Shown here piece by piece: positions 25,828 to 33,907 of a stretch of DNA of 36,786 nucleotides. The stretch spans positions 1 to 36,786 of the forward strand of contig JAPPFH010000086.1 of assembly GCA_028875185.1 (NCBI GenBank), in the 5' to 3' direction. The notes beneath the pieces were generated by a model. The model had not been told where the DNA came from and did no database searches. It saw only the letters and a program-made list of their open reading frames with translations. Positions within the stretch are counted from its first letter, which is position 1, and the number at the start of each line of letters is the position of its first letter. The translations under genes were made by a program, and so were the position numbers. Source of the DNA: Chloroflexota bacterium. Its GTDB lineage: Bacteria > Chloroflexota > Anaerolineae > Aggregatilineales > Phototrophicaceae.

Positions 25828-25998
25828 GGCGCTTCTCTCCTTATATGGATATTGGCTTTAGACCGGGCAGCTTCACCCGAGAATAAACAATCAATGGCTT
25901 TCGCCTCTCGCCCGGGCTCTACTCTTCGCTGCCCGCTTCAGACGCGTCATCCCTGCGAATCTCTGTGTTTCCTATGTTTCCATTGTAAAGAAGAAATC

Positions 25999-26949
25999 CT
26001 ACTCCCCGCGCTCATACGGTTTCGTCAAGGCTGTTGGCTGCTCATGACGTTTGGTGGCGAAGACCAGCGCGATTATCGTAATCACATAAGGCGCCATCAC
26101 CGCGAATTCCGACGGAATGTCGGCGCCGATAACCTTGATCTGCAATTGCAGCGCGTTGACGAAGCTGAAAAGCATGGCGCCGGCCGCAACCGCATAGGGC
26201 CGCCAGCCGCCAAAATAAACCAGCGCAACCGCGATGAAACCCTGCCCGGCGGTCAAATTCTGCTGGAACAAATTGATCAGCGCGATCGAGAGCGATGCGC
26301 CCGCCAAGCCGGCCATCATGCCGCCGATAATCGTGGTGGCGTAGCGCACGCGCGCCACGCTGACGCCCATCGCATCAGCCGCTTCCGGGTTCTGCCCGAC
26401 AGCGCGGATCATCAAGCCGAAGGTCGTGTTGTTGAGCACAAAGGCGGAGATCGGCACCAAGGCGAATGCCACATAAACAAGCAGGTTATGGTGGAAAAAG
26501 ATTTCGCCCAAGACCGGCAGATCGGTCAGCAGCGGGAAGTTGATCCGCGGGAAGCCGCTGACCGACTTCGGCGTGCCCACCCACTGCTGGAAAAGAAGCT
26601 CGCTCAAACCCAAGCCAAAGAGATAAACGCCGATGCCGCTGATGCCTTGTTTCGCCTTCAGCGTCACGCTGACGAAAGCCATCGCCAAGCCCATCAATCC
26701 ACCGACGATCAGCGCCACCACGACGCCCAAGAGCAAACTAAGCGGTTCGCTCATCGTCCCGCTCACCTGCGCGATGTGCACGGCGTAGAAGCCAGCGAAC
26801 GCGCCCATCAGCATCATGCCATCAACGCCGAGATTGAGCACACCACTGCGTTGGGCGAAGGTCTCGCCCAGCGCGGAAAAGATATAGGGTGTCGCCAAGC
26901 GGATGGCAGAGGCGAAGACGCTGGCGGTGAAAATATCATCCAAGCCCAT
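25999..26949 (-). CDS. BMP-type ABC importer permease 2 (NupQ/YufQ-like)
   Basis: Membrane subunit, 316 residues, of the branched-chain-amino-acid/nucleoside permease superfamily. Typical blocks are LATPYIFSALGETFAQRSGVLNLGVDGMML at 18-47, FGLMIRAVGQNPEAADAMGVSVARVRY near 200-228 and YFGGWRPYAVAAGAMLFSF near 257. About eight hydrophobic segments. Its ATG shares one base with the stop of permease 1 (TGATG), so translation is coupled. The 171 bases between its stop and the binding-protein start have no gene and no certain signal. Confidence 0.93.
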   Translation of the reverse strand: MGLDDIFTASVFASAIRLATPYIFSALGETFAQRSGVLNLGVDGMMLMGAFAGFYAVHIAQVSGTMSEPLSLLLGVVVALIVGGLMGLAMAFVSVTLKAKQGISGIGVYLFGLGLSELLFQQWVGTPKSVSGFPRINFPLLTDLPVLGEIFFHHNLLVYVAFALVPISAFVLNNTTFGLMIRAVGQNPEAADAMGVSVARVRYATTIIGGMMAGLAGASLSIALINLFQQNLTAGQGFIAVALVYFGGWRPYAVAAGAMLFSFVNALQLQIKVIGADIPSEFAVMAPYVITIIALVFATKRHEQPTALTKPYERGE

Positions 26950-28199
26950 CAGCCGTCCTCCTCCCCGTCATCGCCGGAAGCAAGTCCCTCCCTCTTGATG
27001 GGGGAGGGAATTAGGGTGGGGGATTCATTCTCCGCCACATTCACGCGCCGCTTGCTGCGCTGGAGGATGAAGTACTCGCTGCTGACGACGAAGACAACGA
27101 TCAGGCCATTGACGGCTGTGATCAAGGAAGCCGGCACGCCCAGCTCGCGCTGCATCTTTTGCGCGCCGACCAAGAGACCGCCAAAGAAGGCGGCCGCAGG
27201 TATTGCCCCGAGCGGATTGAGCCCGCCGAAAAGCGCGGCGACGATGCCGTTGAAGCCGGCCGCCCCGGTGAAACCCGCTGGCGACCCATCCGTCTGCAAG
27301 CGGTATTGCAAGCCCAATACCTGCACAACGCCAGCCAATCCAGCGAATCCACCAGCCAGAAACATAGAAAACATCATTTGCCGCTTGACGTTGATGCCGG
27401 CGTAGCTCGAGGCGCGTTGATTCTCGCCCACCGCCCGAATGCGATAACCCCATGACGTGCGCCAGAGAAATATGTAGATGACTGCCGCCAATACGATCGC
27501 GATTAGCAATCCCCAGTGCAAACGCGTGCGCGCGAAGAGATGCGGATCGCCAATCGGCAGCGACAAGCGCGGCAACTGCGCCGCCGTCACCAGTCTCGCC
27601 GTCTTGGGGATATTGTTGAAGCCCGCTTCCGCCGGATCCAGCAAGATGCCATTGAGCAGGAAATTCATCATCTGCACCGCGATCTGATTGAGCATAATCG
27701 TGCTCAAGATCTCATTGACATCAAAGTACGCTTTGAGGAAACCGGCCAAACCGCCATAAAGCGCGCCCATCAAAAAGCCGCCCAAAAGCGAACAAGTCAC
27801 GATGATGAGATCAAAAGCGCCCTTTTCTTTAGCGAGCTCCGGCGGTACGCGCATGTCGCCCATGATCAGCGCGATCGTCACGCCAGCCAAGGCGCCCGCG
27901 ATCATCTGCCCTTCGCCGCCGATGTTGATCATGCCGCCGCGGAAGGCGATCGTGATGCCGATGCCGACGAAGAGAATTGGTGTGGCTTTCACCAAGGTCT
28001 CGGCGACCGCATTCTCGGTGCCAGCCGCGCCTTGCAGCATGAAATCGTAGGCTTCCAGCGGGTTCGCATTGAGAGCGAGCAGCAATACCGAGGCGACAAG
28101 GAGCGCCAGAAGCAAGGCAATCAAGACCGGCGCAAAGTCAATCAGCCGATTGAGACGCCCCGCCAAGGCGGTTTTGGAAAAGCCTGATGTCCCGTTCAA
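26949..28199 (-). CDS. BMP-type ABC importer permease 1 (NupP/YufP-like) with repeat-derived tail
   Basis: First membrane subunit, 416 residues. Blocks LVKATPILFVGIGITIAFRGGMINIGGEGQM near 68-99, DVNEILSTIMLNQIAVQMMNFL near 168 and YRIRAVGENQRASSYAGINVKRQM near 253-276 are diagnostic. It begins at a TTG (28199) with AAGGAC upstream; the next ATG lies inside a membrane segment near residue 54. The natural protein seems to end around QRSKRRVNVAENE; residues 393-405 (SPTLIPSPIKREG) are encoded by the dispersed repeat at 26985-27023, and an acidic tail GDDGEEDG follows. It leads the operon, behind two promoter candidates. Confidence 0.92.
   Translation of the reverse strand: MNGTSGFSKTALAGRLNRLIDFAPVLIALLLALLVASVLLLALNANPLEAYDFMLQGAAGTENAVAETLVKATPILFVGIGITIAFRGGMINIGGEGQMIAGALAGVTIALIMGDMRVPPELAKEKGAFDLIIVTCSLLGGFLMGALYGGLAGFLKAYFDVNEILSTIMLNQIAVQMMNFLLNGILLDPAEAGFNNIPKTARLVTAAQLPRLSLPIGDPHLFARTRLHWGLLIAIVLAAVIYIFLWRTSWGYRIRAVGENQRASSYAGINVKRQMMFSMFLAGGFAGLAGVVQVLGLQYRLQTDGSPAGFTGAAGFNGIVAALFGGLNPLGAIPAAAFFGGLLVGAQKMQRELGVPASLITAVNGLIVVFVVSSEYFILQRSKRRVNVAENESPTLIPSPIKREGLASGDDGEEDG
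26985..27023. repeat. GC-rich palindromic repeat inside permease 1 coding end
   Basis: TCCCTCCCTC, a short centre and GGGGAGGGA, then TTAGGGTGGGGGA. The reverse complement closely matches the intergenic copy at 7853-7891. On the coding strand it reads without stops as SPTLIPSPIKREG. Confidence 0.8.
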
Positions 28200-28249
28200 T
28201 GAAATTCGTCCTTGCAGTGGCGCTTCAGTGAGTCGCCCGTCGCAGCAGC

Positions 28250-28279
28250 AATCTAGATCAACACGGCCGTAAATGTCAA
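28250..28279 (-). promoter_or_regulatory. Second promoter candidate for the BMP operon
   Basis: On the minus strand, TTGACA (28279-28274), an 18-base spacer and TAGATT (28255-28250). Closer to the TTG start than the promoter at 28352-28324; the two could act in tandem. Confidence 0.4.
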
Positions 28280-28323
28280 AAACCGCAGGCTTAAATCAAA
28301 CAGCGCAATTGATGCTGCGCCAT

Positions 28324-28352
28324 AGTATGCCAAGTTTTGCCCGTTTCTTCAA
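28324..28352 (-). promoter_or_regulatory. BMP operon promoter sharing spacer with xanthine dehydrogenase promoter
   Basis: On the minus strand, TTGAAG (28352-28347), a 17-base spacer and CATACT (28329-28324). By hand alignment 23 of 29 bases equal the promoter at 36695-36667, including the spacer run GGCAAAACTT. Predicted start is near 28317, about 118 bases before the permease 1 start. Confidence 0.6.
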
Positions 28353-28599
28353 CTTTCTGTCTAAGCGCAACCGCAATTTGCTGAAATCGAAGACATATTA
28401 GGAGCAACCATATGCAAGGTCCACATACTGCGTCGCCCGCCGTCCCACATGACCGGCCGCCCCAACCATCGCGCGTACGGTCGAGCTGGCGGCTCGCCCT
28501 GCGGCGCTCCCGGTGTCCTCTCCGTACTTGGTGGTGAAAATGTCCTTGCAATGTCTGGTTGAGAGCGTACATCCGCGATCGCCGGCGGGGCAATTCAAT
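28353..28599. other. Gene-free stretch with degenerate repeats
   Basis: Part of the 437-base space between the BMP operon and the glgX-like gene. It contains GAGCTGGCGGCTCGCCC near 28481-28500, a decayed GTAGGGGCGA-type hairpin, and CGGTGTCCTCT followed by TTGGTGGTGAAAAT near 28509-28542, which resembles the segment before the MatB-like gene at 30884-30921. I see no coding sequence here. Confidence 0.5.
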
Positions 28600-28621
28600 T
28601 TGATTGTCGTCTCTTGAATTC

Positions 28622-28630
28622 TGTTACAAT
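28622..28630 (+). promoter_or_regulatory. Extended -10 giving a leaderless start for glgX-like gene
   Basis: TGTTACAAT has TG, one base, TACAAT at 28625-28630. A TTGATT at 28600-28605 could be a -35 with a long 19-base spacer. The expected first transcribed base, six or seven after the -10, is the A of the ATG at 28637. Confidence 0.5.
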
Positions 28631-28636
28631 GAATTT

Positions 28637-30742
28637 ATGAGTTCGTTTCCGAATTACCGGCTTGGCGATTTTCGCTTTCGCCCGGGCAAGCCCCGCCCCT
28701 TCGGCGCGACCGTCCTGCCAGACGGCATCAATTTCTCGATCTTCTCCTGCTATGCGACCTCTTGCAGCCTGGTCCTGTTTGAGCGGGCCGCCGAACAACC
28801 CATGATCGAGATTCCCTTTCTCGAATCCTTTCGCACCGGCGATGTTTATGCCATGACCGTGCTCGACCTGGACCCAGACGCGATTGAATACGGATTTCGC
28901 CTGGACGGACCATTCGACCCGGCGGACGGACACCGGTTTAATGCCCAGCGCATCTTGCTCGATCCCTACGCCAGGTCCATCGGCGGTCTCGACAAATGGG
29001 GAGAATCAGGCACACGCGGCGGCATCTACCCATATCGCGCCCGCCCCTGTGTGGACGACTTCGATTGGGAAGGCGACCGGCAGCTCAACATCCCGCTGGA
29101 AGACCTCGTCATCTACGAAATGCACACGCGCGGCTTTACCGCCCATCCGGCCTCTGGCGTGAACGCGCCCGGCACATTCGCCGCCATCATCGACAAGATC
29201 CCATATCTCAAAGAGCTTGGCGTCAACTGCATCGAACTCATGCCTGTCTTCGAGTTTGACGAGCTCGACAACGACCTTAAGAATCCCGAAACCGGGGAGC
29301 AGTTGGTGAACTTCTGGGGCTACAACCCGATCGGCTTTTTCGCGCCTAAAGCGGGTTATGCCGCCTGCGGGGCGCCCGTTGACGAGCTTAAGTCGCTCGT
29401 CAAAGCCTGCCACAAGAACGGCATTGAGGTTTGGCTGGATGTCGTTTTCAACCACACGGCCGAGGGCAACGAAAACGGACCCACTATTTCTTATCGCGGC
29501 ATTGACAACAGCATTTATTATCTGCTGAAGCCCGATGGCAGTTACTACAATTTCAGCGGCGTTGGCAACACCTTCAACTGCAACCATCCGGTCGTGCGCG
29601 TGGTATTGCTCGATTGCCTGCGCTATTGGGTTAGCGAATTCCACATTGACGGCTTCCGCTTCGATCTGGCTTCGAGCATGGGGCGCGACCCCGAAGGCCG
29701 ACCCGACCCCGATCCGCCGCTGCTTGAAGTACTGGCTTACGATCCGCTATTGGCAAATACCAAATTGATCGCCGAAGCCTGGGATGCCGGCGGCTTGTAT
29801 CAGGTGGGAAGCTTCCCGGCCTACGGGCGCTGGGCGGAATGGAACGGGCGCTTTCGCGATGATGTGCGGCGCTTCGTCAAGGGCGACGCCGGTCTGGTCG
29901 GCGCGATGGCGGCGCGCATCCAGGGCTCGCCCGATATCTACGGCGACCGCGGACCCCAAGCCTCGGTCAATTTCATCACCGCGCATGATGGTTTCACCCT
30001 GCGCGACCTGGTGACATACAACGACAAACACAATCTGCCCAATGGCGAAGACAATCGTGATGGCTTAAACGATAATCTCAGCTGGAATTGCGGCTGGGAA
30101 GGCGCCAGCGACGACAAGTCCATCGACGATCTGCGCGAACGGCAAATGAAGAACTTCCTCAGCATTCTGCTGGTCAGCCAGGGTGTGCCGATGCTGTCGA
30201 TGGGCGATGAAATCGGCCATAGCAAAGACGGAAACAACAACAGTTACTGCCATGACAATCCAATCAATTATCTGGACTGGAGCCAAATACGAGCCAACGC
30301 GGCGCTGTTCAACTTTCTCCGCCATCTCATCCGCCTCCGCCAGGCGCACCCGGTGCTGCGCCGCCGGGCTTATTTGAATCACCAACCCGGCGGGGAGCCA
30401 AACGGCGATCAGTTCTGCGAAAGCGTTTCCTTCCATGGGCGCGAGCCTTGGTCGCCAGATTGGTCCGCAGAAAGCCGACAGCTGGCGGTTATGTTCTGCG
30501 GCGCCGATTCGGATGATGAAGAAGCCTCCGCCGATATCCTTTACGTGATTATGAACGCCTATTGGGAGACGGCCGCGTTTGCCTTGCCCAGCCTGCCGCG
30601 GACCTTGCGCTGGCACGTTTCGGTCAACACCAGCATGACGCCGCCGCAGGACAGCTGCCCGCCCGGGCATGAGGCGCGTCTGGACGACCAGCGCGTCTTT
30701 ATCGCCGGTCCCCGATCGGTTAGCATCCTCGTCGCCCGCTGA
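28637..30742 (+). CDS. glgX: Glycogen debranching enzyme, GlgX/TreX-like
   Basis: A GH13 isoamylase-type enzyme that hydrolyses alpha-1,6 branches of glycogen or related alpha-glucans in the cytosol. The 701-residue protein has an N-terminal CBM48-like domain (RPGKPRPFGATVLPDGINFSIFS), then the catalytic barrel. Catalytic residues are Asp343 in GFRFDLAS, Glu380 in IAEAWDAGG and Asp451 in TAHDGFTLRDLV; GDEIGHSKDGNNNSYCHDN near 535 is the GlgX/isoamylase hallmark. A C-terminal beta domain closes it. ATG 28637 matches homolog starts; it has no Shine-Dalgarno and coincides with the predicted transcription start. No other glycogen gene is in the window. Confidence 0.95.
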   Translation: MSSFPNYRLGDFRFRPGKPRPFGATVLPDGINFSIFSCYATSCSLVLFERAAEQPMIEIPFLESFRTGDVYAMTVLDLDPDAIEYGFRLDGPFDPADGHRFNAQRILLDPYARSIGGLDKWGESGTRGGIYPYRARPCVDDFDWEGDRQLNIPLEDLVIYEMHTRGFTAHPASGVNAPGTFAAIIDKIPYLKELGVNCIELMPVFEFDELDNDLKNPETGEQLVNFWGYNPIGFFAPKAGYAACGAPVDELKSLVKACHKNGIEVWLDVVFNHTAEGNENGPTISYRGIDNSIYYLLKPDGSYYNFSGVGNTFNCNHPVVRVVLLDCLRYWVSEFHIDGFRFDLASSMGRDPEGRPDPDPPLLEVLAYDPLLANTKLIAEAWDAGGLYQVGSFPAYGRWAEWNGRFRDDVRRFVKGDAGLVGAMAARIQGSPDIYGDRGPQASVNFITAHDGFTLRDLVTYNDKHNLPNGEDNRDGLNDNLSWNCGWEGASDDKSIDDLRERQMKNFLSILLVSQGVPMLSMGDEIGHSKDGNNNSYCHDNPINYLDWSQIRANAALFNFLRHLIRLRQAHPVLRRRAYLNHQPGGEPNGDQFCESVSFHGREPWSPDWSAESRQLAVMFCGADSDDEEASADILYVIMNAYWETAAFALPSLPRTLRWHVSVNTSMTPPQDSCPPGHEARLDDQRVFIAGPRSVSILVAR

Positions 30743-30772
30743 TTGATTGCCTCGCAATTACAAGCGCCAGAT

Positions 30773-30921
30773 GTAGGGGCGACCCAATGGGGCGCCCGCC
30801 GAAGCGCAAAAGAGTGTAGGGGCGACACTTGTGTCGCCCGCCTCCGTGTCGGCGGTCAGTGTTTCGCAACCTGCTCGATCCTCGGTGTCCTCTGAAATCT
30901 CGGTGCTCTCGGTGGTAAAAT
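30773..30921. repeat. Two hairpin repeats plus composite repeat before MatB-like gene
   Basis: GTAGGGGCGACCC-AAT-GGGGCGCCC at 30773-30798 (one mismatch) and GTAGGGGCGACAC-TT-GTGTCGCCC at 30816-30839 (perfect). Then GTGTCGGCGGTCAGTGTTTC, a decayed version of the element at 14787-14840, and a segment with TCGGTGTCCTCTG and CTCTCGGTGGTAAAATC similar to 28509-28542. No gene lies between 30743 and 30947. Confidence 0.75.
30913..30921 (+). promoter_or_regulatory. Extended -10 candidate inside repeat, MatB-like gene
   Basis: TGGTAAAAT (TG, one base, TAAAAT at 30916-30921) forms the end of a dispersed repeat segment and lies 27 bases before the ATG at 30948. No clear -35. Confidence 0.35.
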
Positions 30922-30947
30922 CTATATCGGATTAACTTCTGTGGTGA

Positions 30948-32459
30948 ATGCCCATGTTCCTCGACACCCTGGCAGACCACTGCCGTAATCAACCCGACAA
31001 AATCGCCATCCAGTTCATTAACAGGCCGCCTGTCACCTACGGCGAGCTCGAGATTGCGGTCAACCGCACTTCCAATTTCTTGCTCTCCCTGGGCATACAG
31101 CCCGGTGATCGCGTCGCTGTCCAATTGCCCAAGAGCCTGCCCTTCATTTACTTTCATCTGGCGGCAGCCCAGATCAGCGCGATCTTCCTGCCCCTGAATC
31201 CCGACTATCCCATGGCGGAACTGCGCTATTTCCTGGCTGATTCGAGCGCGCGGCTCCTCTTCGCCGACCGACGGAAGCAGCCTGAGATTGATGCGATCGC
31301 TAGCGACCTGCCCACGCTGGAAAGGACGCTCTTCCTCGACCCAGCTGAGGACTGGGAATCGCAAATCGCTGATTGTTCGGCGGAGCGGCATTCCCCCATG
31401 CCGACCGATCCCAATCAAACGGCGATGATGCTCTACACCAGCGGCACCACCAGCCGGCCTAAAGGCGCCCTGATCACCCACGGCAACCTGACAGCCAATA
31501 TCGCTTCCCTGCACGAAGCCTGGGGCTGGCGCGGCGACGATATGCTGCTGCACGCCTTGCCGATTTTCCACGTGCACGGACTGGTGGTTGCGCTACACGG
31601 CGCGCTGCACGCAGGCGCGACCGCCATCCTGCTGCCGACCTTTGACGCGGCGATGGCGCTCGAGCTGCTCCTTTCGCGGCGCTTCTCCGTATTCATGGGC
31701 GTGCCCACCATGCACCGCCGTTTGTATCAGCTGGCCGGCGACCAGCGCTACGATCTCAGCTTCATGCGCTTGATAACCTCCGGCTCCGATCGTTTGCCCG
31801 ATGACCTCTTCTTCGGCTACCAAGAGACTTTCAAGGTCACCCTGCTTGAGCGCTATGGCATGACCGAGACCGGCATGAACCTGTCGAATCCGCTGCTGGG
31901 CGAGCGGCGCGTGGGCTCGGTGGGTCCCCCGCTGCCAGGCGTATCGGCGCGCATTGTCGATCCCGCTAGCGAGACGCCTCTGCCCGATGACGAAGTCGGC
32001 GAAGTGCAAATCAAGGGCGCGCACGTGTTTAAGGGCTATTGGGGGCAGCCACAAAAGACCGCGGAAGCATTCACGCCCGACGGTTGGCTGCGCACTGGTG
32101 ATATGGGATTGCGCGAGCCGGATGGCTATTACACGCTTAAGGGGCGCGCCAAGGACCTGATTATTACAGGCGGGCTCAATGTTTACCCGCCGGAAGTCGA
32201 GCTTGCGCTGATGCGGCATCCGGCGGTGGCCGCTTGCGCCGTCATCGGCTGCCCCGACGACGAATGGGGCGAGCAAGTGGTCGCCGCTGTCATCCCGCGG
32301 GACGGCGCTGTGCCGAACGAAGCCGAGATCTGCGCCTTCTGCCGCGAGCAGCTCGCCGCCTACAAAGCGCCCAGGCGGGTGGTATTCGTCGATGAATTCC
32401 CCGCCAACGCGCTGGGTAAGATTCAGAAGGCGAAGCTGCGTGAAACGTTATGCGAATAA
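30948..32459 (+). CDS. Acyl-CoA synthetase, malonyl-CoA synthetase (MatB)-like
   Basis: An ANL-superfamily enzyme that adenylates a carboxylic acid and transfers it to CoA, 503 residues. The P-loop is [11 protein letters not shown] at 163-173 and the adenylate motif is [14 protein letters not shown] near 300. [13 protein letters not shown] near 205-217 and [15 protein letters not shown] near 318-332 are close to MatB and acyl-CoA synthetase family member 3, which activate malonate or methylmalonate. The C-terminal domain has [20 protein letters not shown] and ends with the catalytic lysine in [11 protein letters not shown]. An ATG at 30954 is an alternative start. No malonate decarboxylase or transporter is adjacent, so the substrate is inferred from motif likeness only. 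Confidence 0.9.
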   Translation: MPMFLDTLADHCRNQPDKIAIQFINRPPVTYGELEIAVNRTSNFLLSLGIQPGDRVAVQLPKSLPFIYFHLAAAQISAIFLPLNPDYPMAELRYFLADSSARLLFADRRKQPEIDAIASDLPTLERTLFLDPAEDWESQIADCSAERHSPMPTDPNQTAMMLYTSGTTSRPKGALITHGNLTANIASLHEAWGWRGDDMLLHALPIFHVHGLVVALHGALHAGATAILLPTFDAAMALELLLSRRFSVFMGVPTMHRRLYQLAGDQRYDLSFMRLITSGSDRLPDDLFFGYQETFKVTLLERYGMTETGMNLSNPLLGERRVGSVGPPLPGVSARIVDPASETPLPDDEVGEVQIKGAHVFKGYWGQPQKTAEAFTPDGWLRTGDMGLREPDGYYTLKGRAKDLIITGGLNVYPPEVELALMRHPAVAACAVIGCPDDEWGEQVVAAVIPRDGAVPNEAEICAFCREQLAAYKAPRRVVFVDEFPANALGKIQKAKLRETLCE

Positions 32460-32493
32460 GCTGAGCCGTGCTGAAGATGGATAATCGGCAATT

Positions 32494-32521
32494 TTGAATC
32501 ATCAGGCGCGACTGGTACAAT
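32494..32521 (+). promoter_or_regulatory. Promoter for the Uma2-family gene
   Basis: TTGAAT (32494-32499), a 16-base spacer and TACAAT (32516-32521), preceded by TG one base before the hexamer. Predicted start is near 32528, 33 bases before the ATG. Confidence 0.5.
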
Positions 32522-32560
32522 CATGCTATCAGCGAGAATGCTGAAAGGTTTGCACAACTC

Positions 32561-33130
32561 ATGGCTATCCAAGAACAATTTATCTCCGCTGACCGCTTCC
32601 AAGATTTTGTCGATGCGCCCGAATACCAAGACTGCGTCCTGGAGCTCGTGGAAGGAATCATCATCAATATGCCAAAGCCTAAATTGAAACACGGCGTTGT
32701 CACCATGCGATTGGCGTTGAGAATCGGCATCCACGTAGAGAAGAATGATCTCGGTCTGGTAACAGCCGCCGATACCGGCTTTATATTGGAACGAAACCCG
32801 CGTGGGCGAGACACCATTCGAGGCGTCGATGTCGGCTTCATTAGCAAACCACGCGTGCCAGAAAAACTTGAAAATGTCTGGCACGAAATAGGACCCGATC
32901 TCGCTGTCGAAGTCATCTCTCCAAACAACAAAGCGGGCGATATTCACCTGAAAGTCTTGCAGCTTCTAAACGCGGGCACGCGCCTTGTCTGGCTGGTCTA
33001 TCCCGAAAATCGCACCGTTGTTGCGCATACGACCGAGGGCGCCACGACGCTCCACGAAGACGACACCCTCTCCGGCGGCGATGTGCTGCCCGGCTTTGAA
33101 ATTACCGTCGGCGATATTTTCCCCGCTTGA
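32561..33130 (+). CDS. Uma2 family (DUF820) restriction-endonuclease-fold protein
   Basis: A 189-residue protein of the Uma2/DUF820 family, a PD-(D/E)XK nuclease-like fold. Visible landmarks are the N-terminal LELVEGIIINMPKPKLKHGVV, the RGVDVGF block (first acidic position), PDLAVEVISPNN (the D/E-x-V core) and the later Lys in IHLKVLQLLNAGTRLVWLVYP. Activity has rarely been shown for this family; it is abundant in cyanobacteria and Chloroflexota and sometimes sits near mobile elements. Here it stands alone behind its own promoter. Ribosome binding may use AAAGG 12 bases upstream. Confidence 0.9.
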   Translation: MAIQEQFISADRFQDFVDAPEYQDCVLELVEGIIINMPKPKLKHGVVTMRLALRIGIHVEKNDLGLVTAADTGFILERNPRGRDTIRGVDVGFISKPRVPEKLENVWHEIGPDLAVEVISPNNKAGDIHLKVLQLLNAGTRLVWLVYPENRTVVAHTTEGATTLHEDDTLSGGDVLPGFEITVGDIFPA

Positions 33131-33184
33131 CGACTTCCGTGCAAAGCCCCTGCCGAGACTTGCCGCGCAAAAGGCGCATTCATT

Positions 33185-33829
33185 ATGCAAAAGATTATTT
33201 CCGCGAGAGAATTAATCAAGAGTCGTCCTAATGTTTCGCTCGCGGTCTTCGTCATCATTGTCGTTGCGGTCTCTGTTACAGGTTATGCGCGTTATCAGCA
33301 CGTTCAAGCTGAACTTGCCGCTCAGCAAACTCTCTTAGCGAAGTTTCAAAAGGGATTCAGTCACTGGCGAGATGACCTTTCGATGAGGTTTAGTGACCTC
33401 AAAGTTGGTGTTCAAGGAACGACGCAAGGCGCTACAAATGTTATCGGAGGCGCCTGGGGAATCGTCAGTTACTTGGTGGCAGCCGTGCTGGACTTTATCG
33501 GCAACCTGCACATTATGATCCCCGTCACAATTATCTATTTCGGAGTCGGTTTCTTCGGAACTCTTAAAATGCGCGTGGCGACGCTTGTCGGAGCCTTGAT
33601 TGCTTTCTGGATTTCAACGGGCGCGGGAATCGTTCAAGGAAGCGTCATCGGCTTGCTCGCGATTGCGGGCTTGCTTCTGTTGAATAAGTTTGATCCGCGC
33701 CTGCTTACCGCGATTCAAGGTTTGCCCGCCAGGCTGAAAGCCAAACTCCAACAGATGCGAGCAAGTTCCGATACGCGCTCAACTCCCGAATCCGAGTCTG
33801 TGGATGAGGCGGCGGACGCTCGCGGATAA
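33185..33829 (+). CDS. Unrecognised membrane protein
   Basis: A 214-residue protein with no family I recognise. It has one membrane segment near the N-terminus (VSLAVFVIIVVAVSVTGYARY), then a probable coiled-coil (VQAELAAQQTLLAKFQKGFSHW), a Gly/Thr-rich patch (VGVQGTTQGATNVIGGAWG), and three or more hydrophobic segments (about 95-165) before a charged C-terminal tail (KAKLQQMRASSDTRSTPESE). AAGG lies ten bases before the ATG. It follows the Uma2 gene by 54 bases and may share its promoter. Base composition looks less GC-rich than neighbouring genes, which might mean later arrival. Confidence 0.7.
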   Translation: MQKIISARELIKSRPNVSLAVFVIIVVAVSVTGYARYQHVQAELAAQQTLLAKFQKGFSHWRDDLSMRFSDLKVGVQGTTQGATNVIGGAWGIVSYLVAAVLDFIGNLHIMIPVTIIYFGVGFFGTLKMRVATLVGALIAFWISTGAGIVQGSVIGLLAIAGLLLLNKFDPRLLTAIQGLPARLKAKLQQMRASSDTRSTPESESVDEAADARG

Positions 33830-33860
33830 CGGCTATTCACAACACGCAAAACAAGAGAGC

Positions 33861-33901
33861 GCCCGACCTGATTGACCCCTACCATTTCTGGGTGGTCGGG
33901 C
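33861..33901. terminator. Bidirectional terminator between convergent genes
   Basis: GCCCGACC at 33861-33868 pairs perfectly with GGTCGGGC at 33894-33901 across a 25-base loop. On the minus strand the stem is followed by a T-rich run (CTCTCTTGTTTT), so it mainly ends the xanthine dehydrogenase transcript; on the plus strand the tail CCCTTTCCT is weaker. Confidence 0.6.
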
Positions 33902-33907
33902 CCTTTC

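Noticed and set aside
25852-27405. 517-residue open frame on the plus strand
   Set aside because: It is antisense to the two permease genes; the product is rich in His, Arg and Gln with no domain, while the minus strand gives clear transporter proteins. Long mirror frames are common in GC-rich genes.
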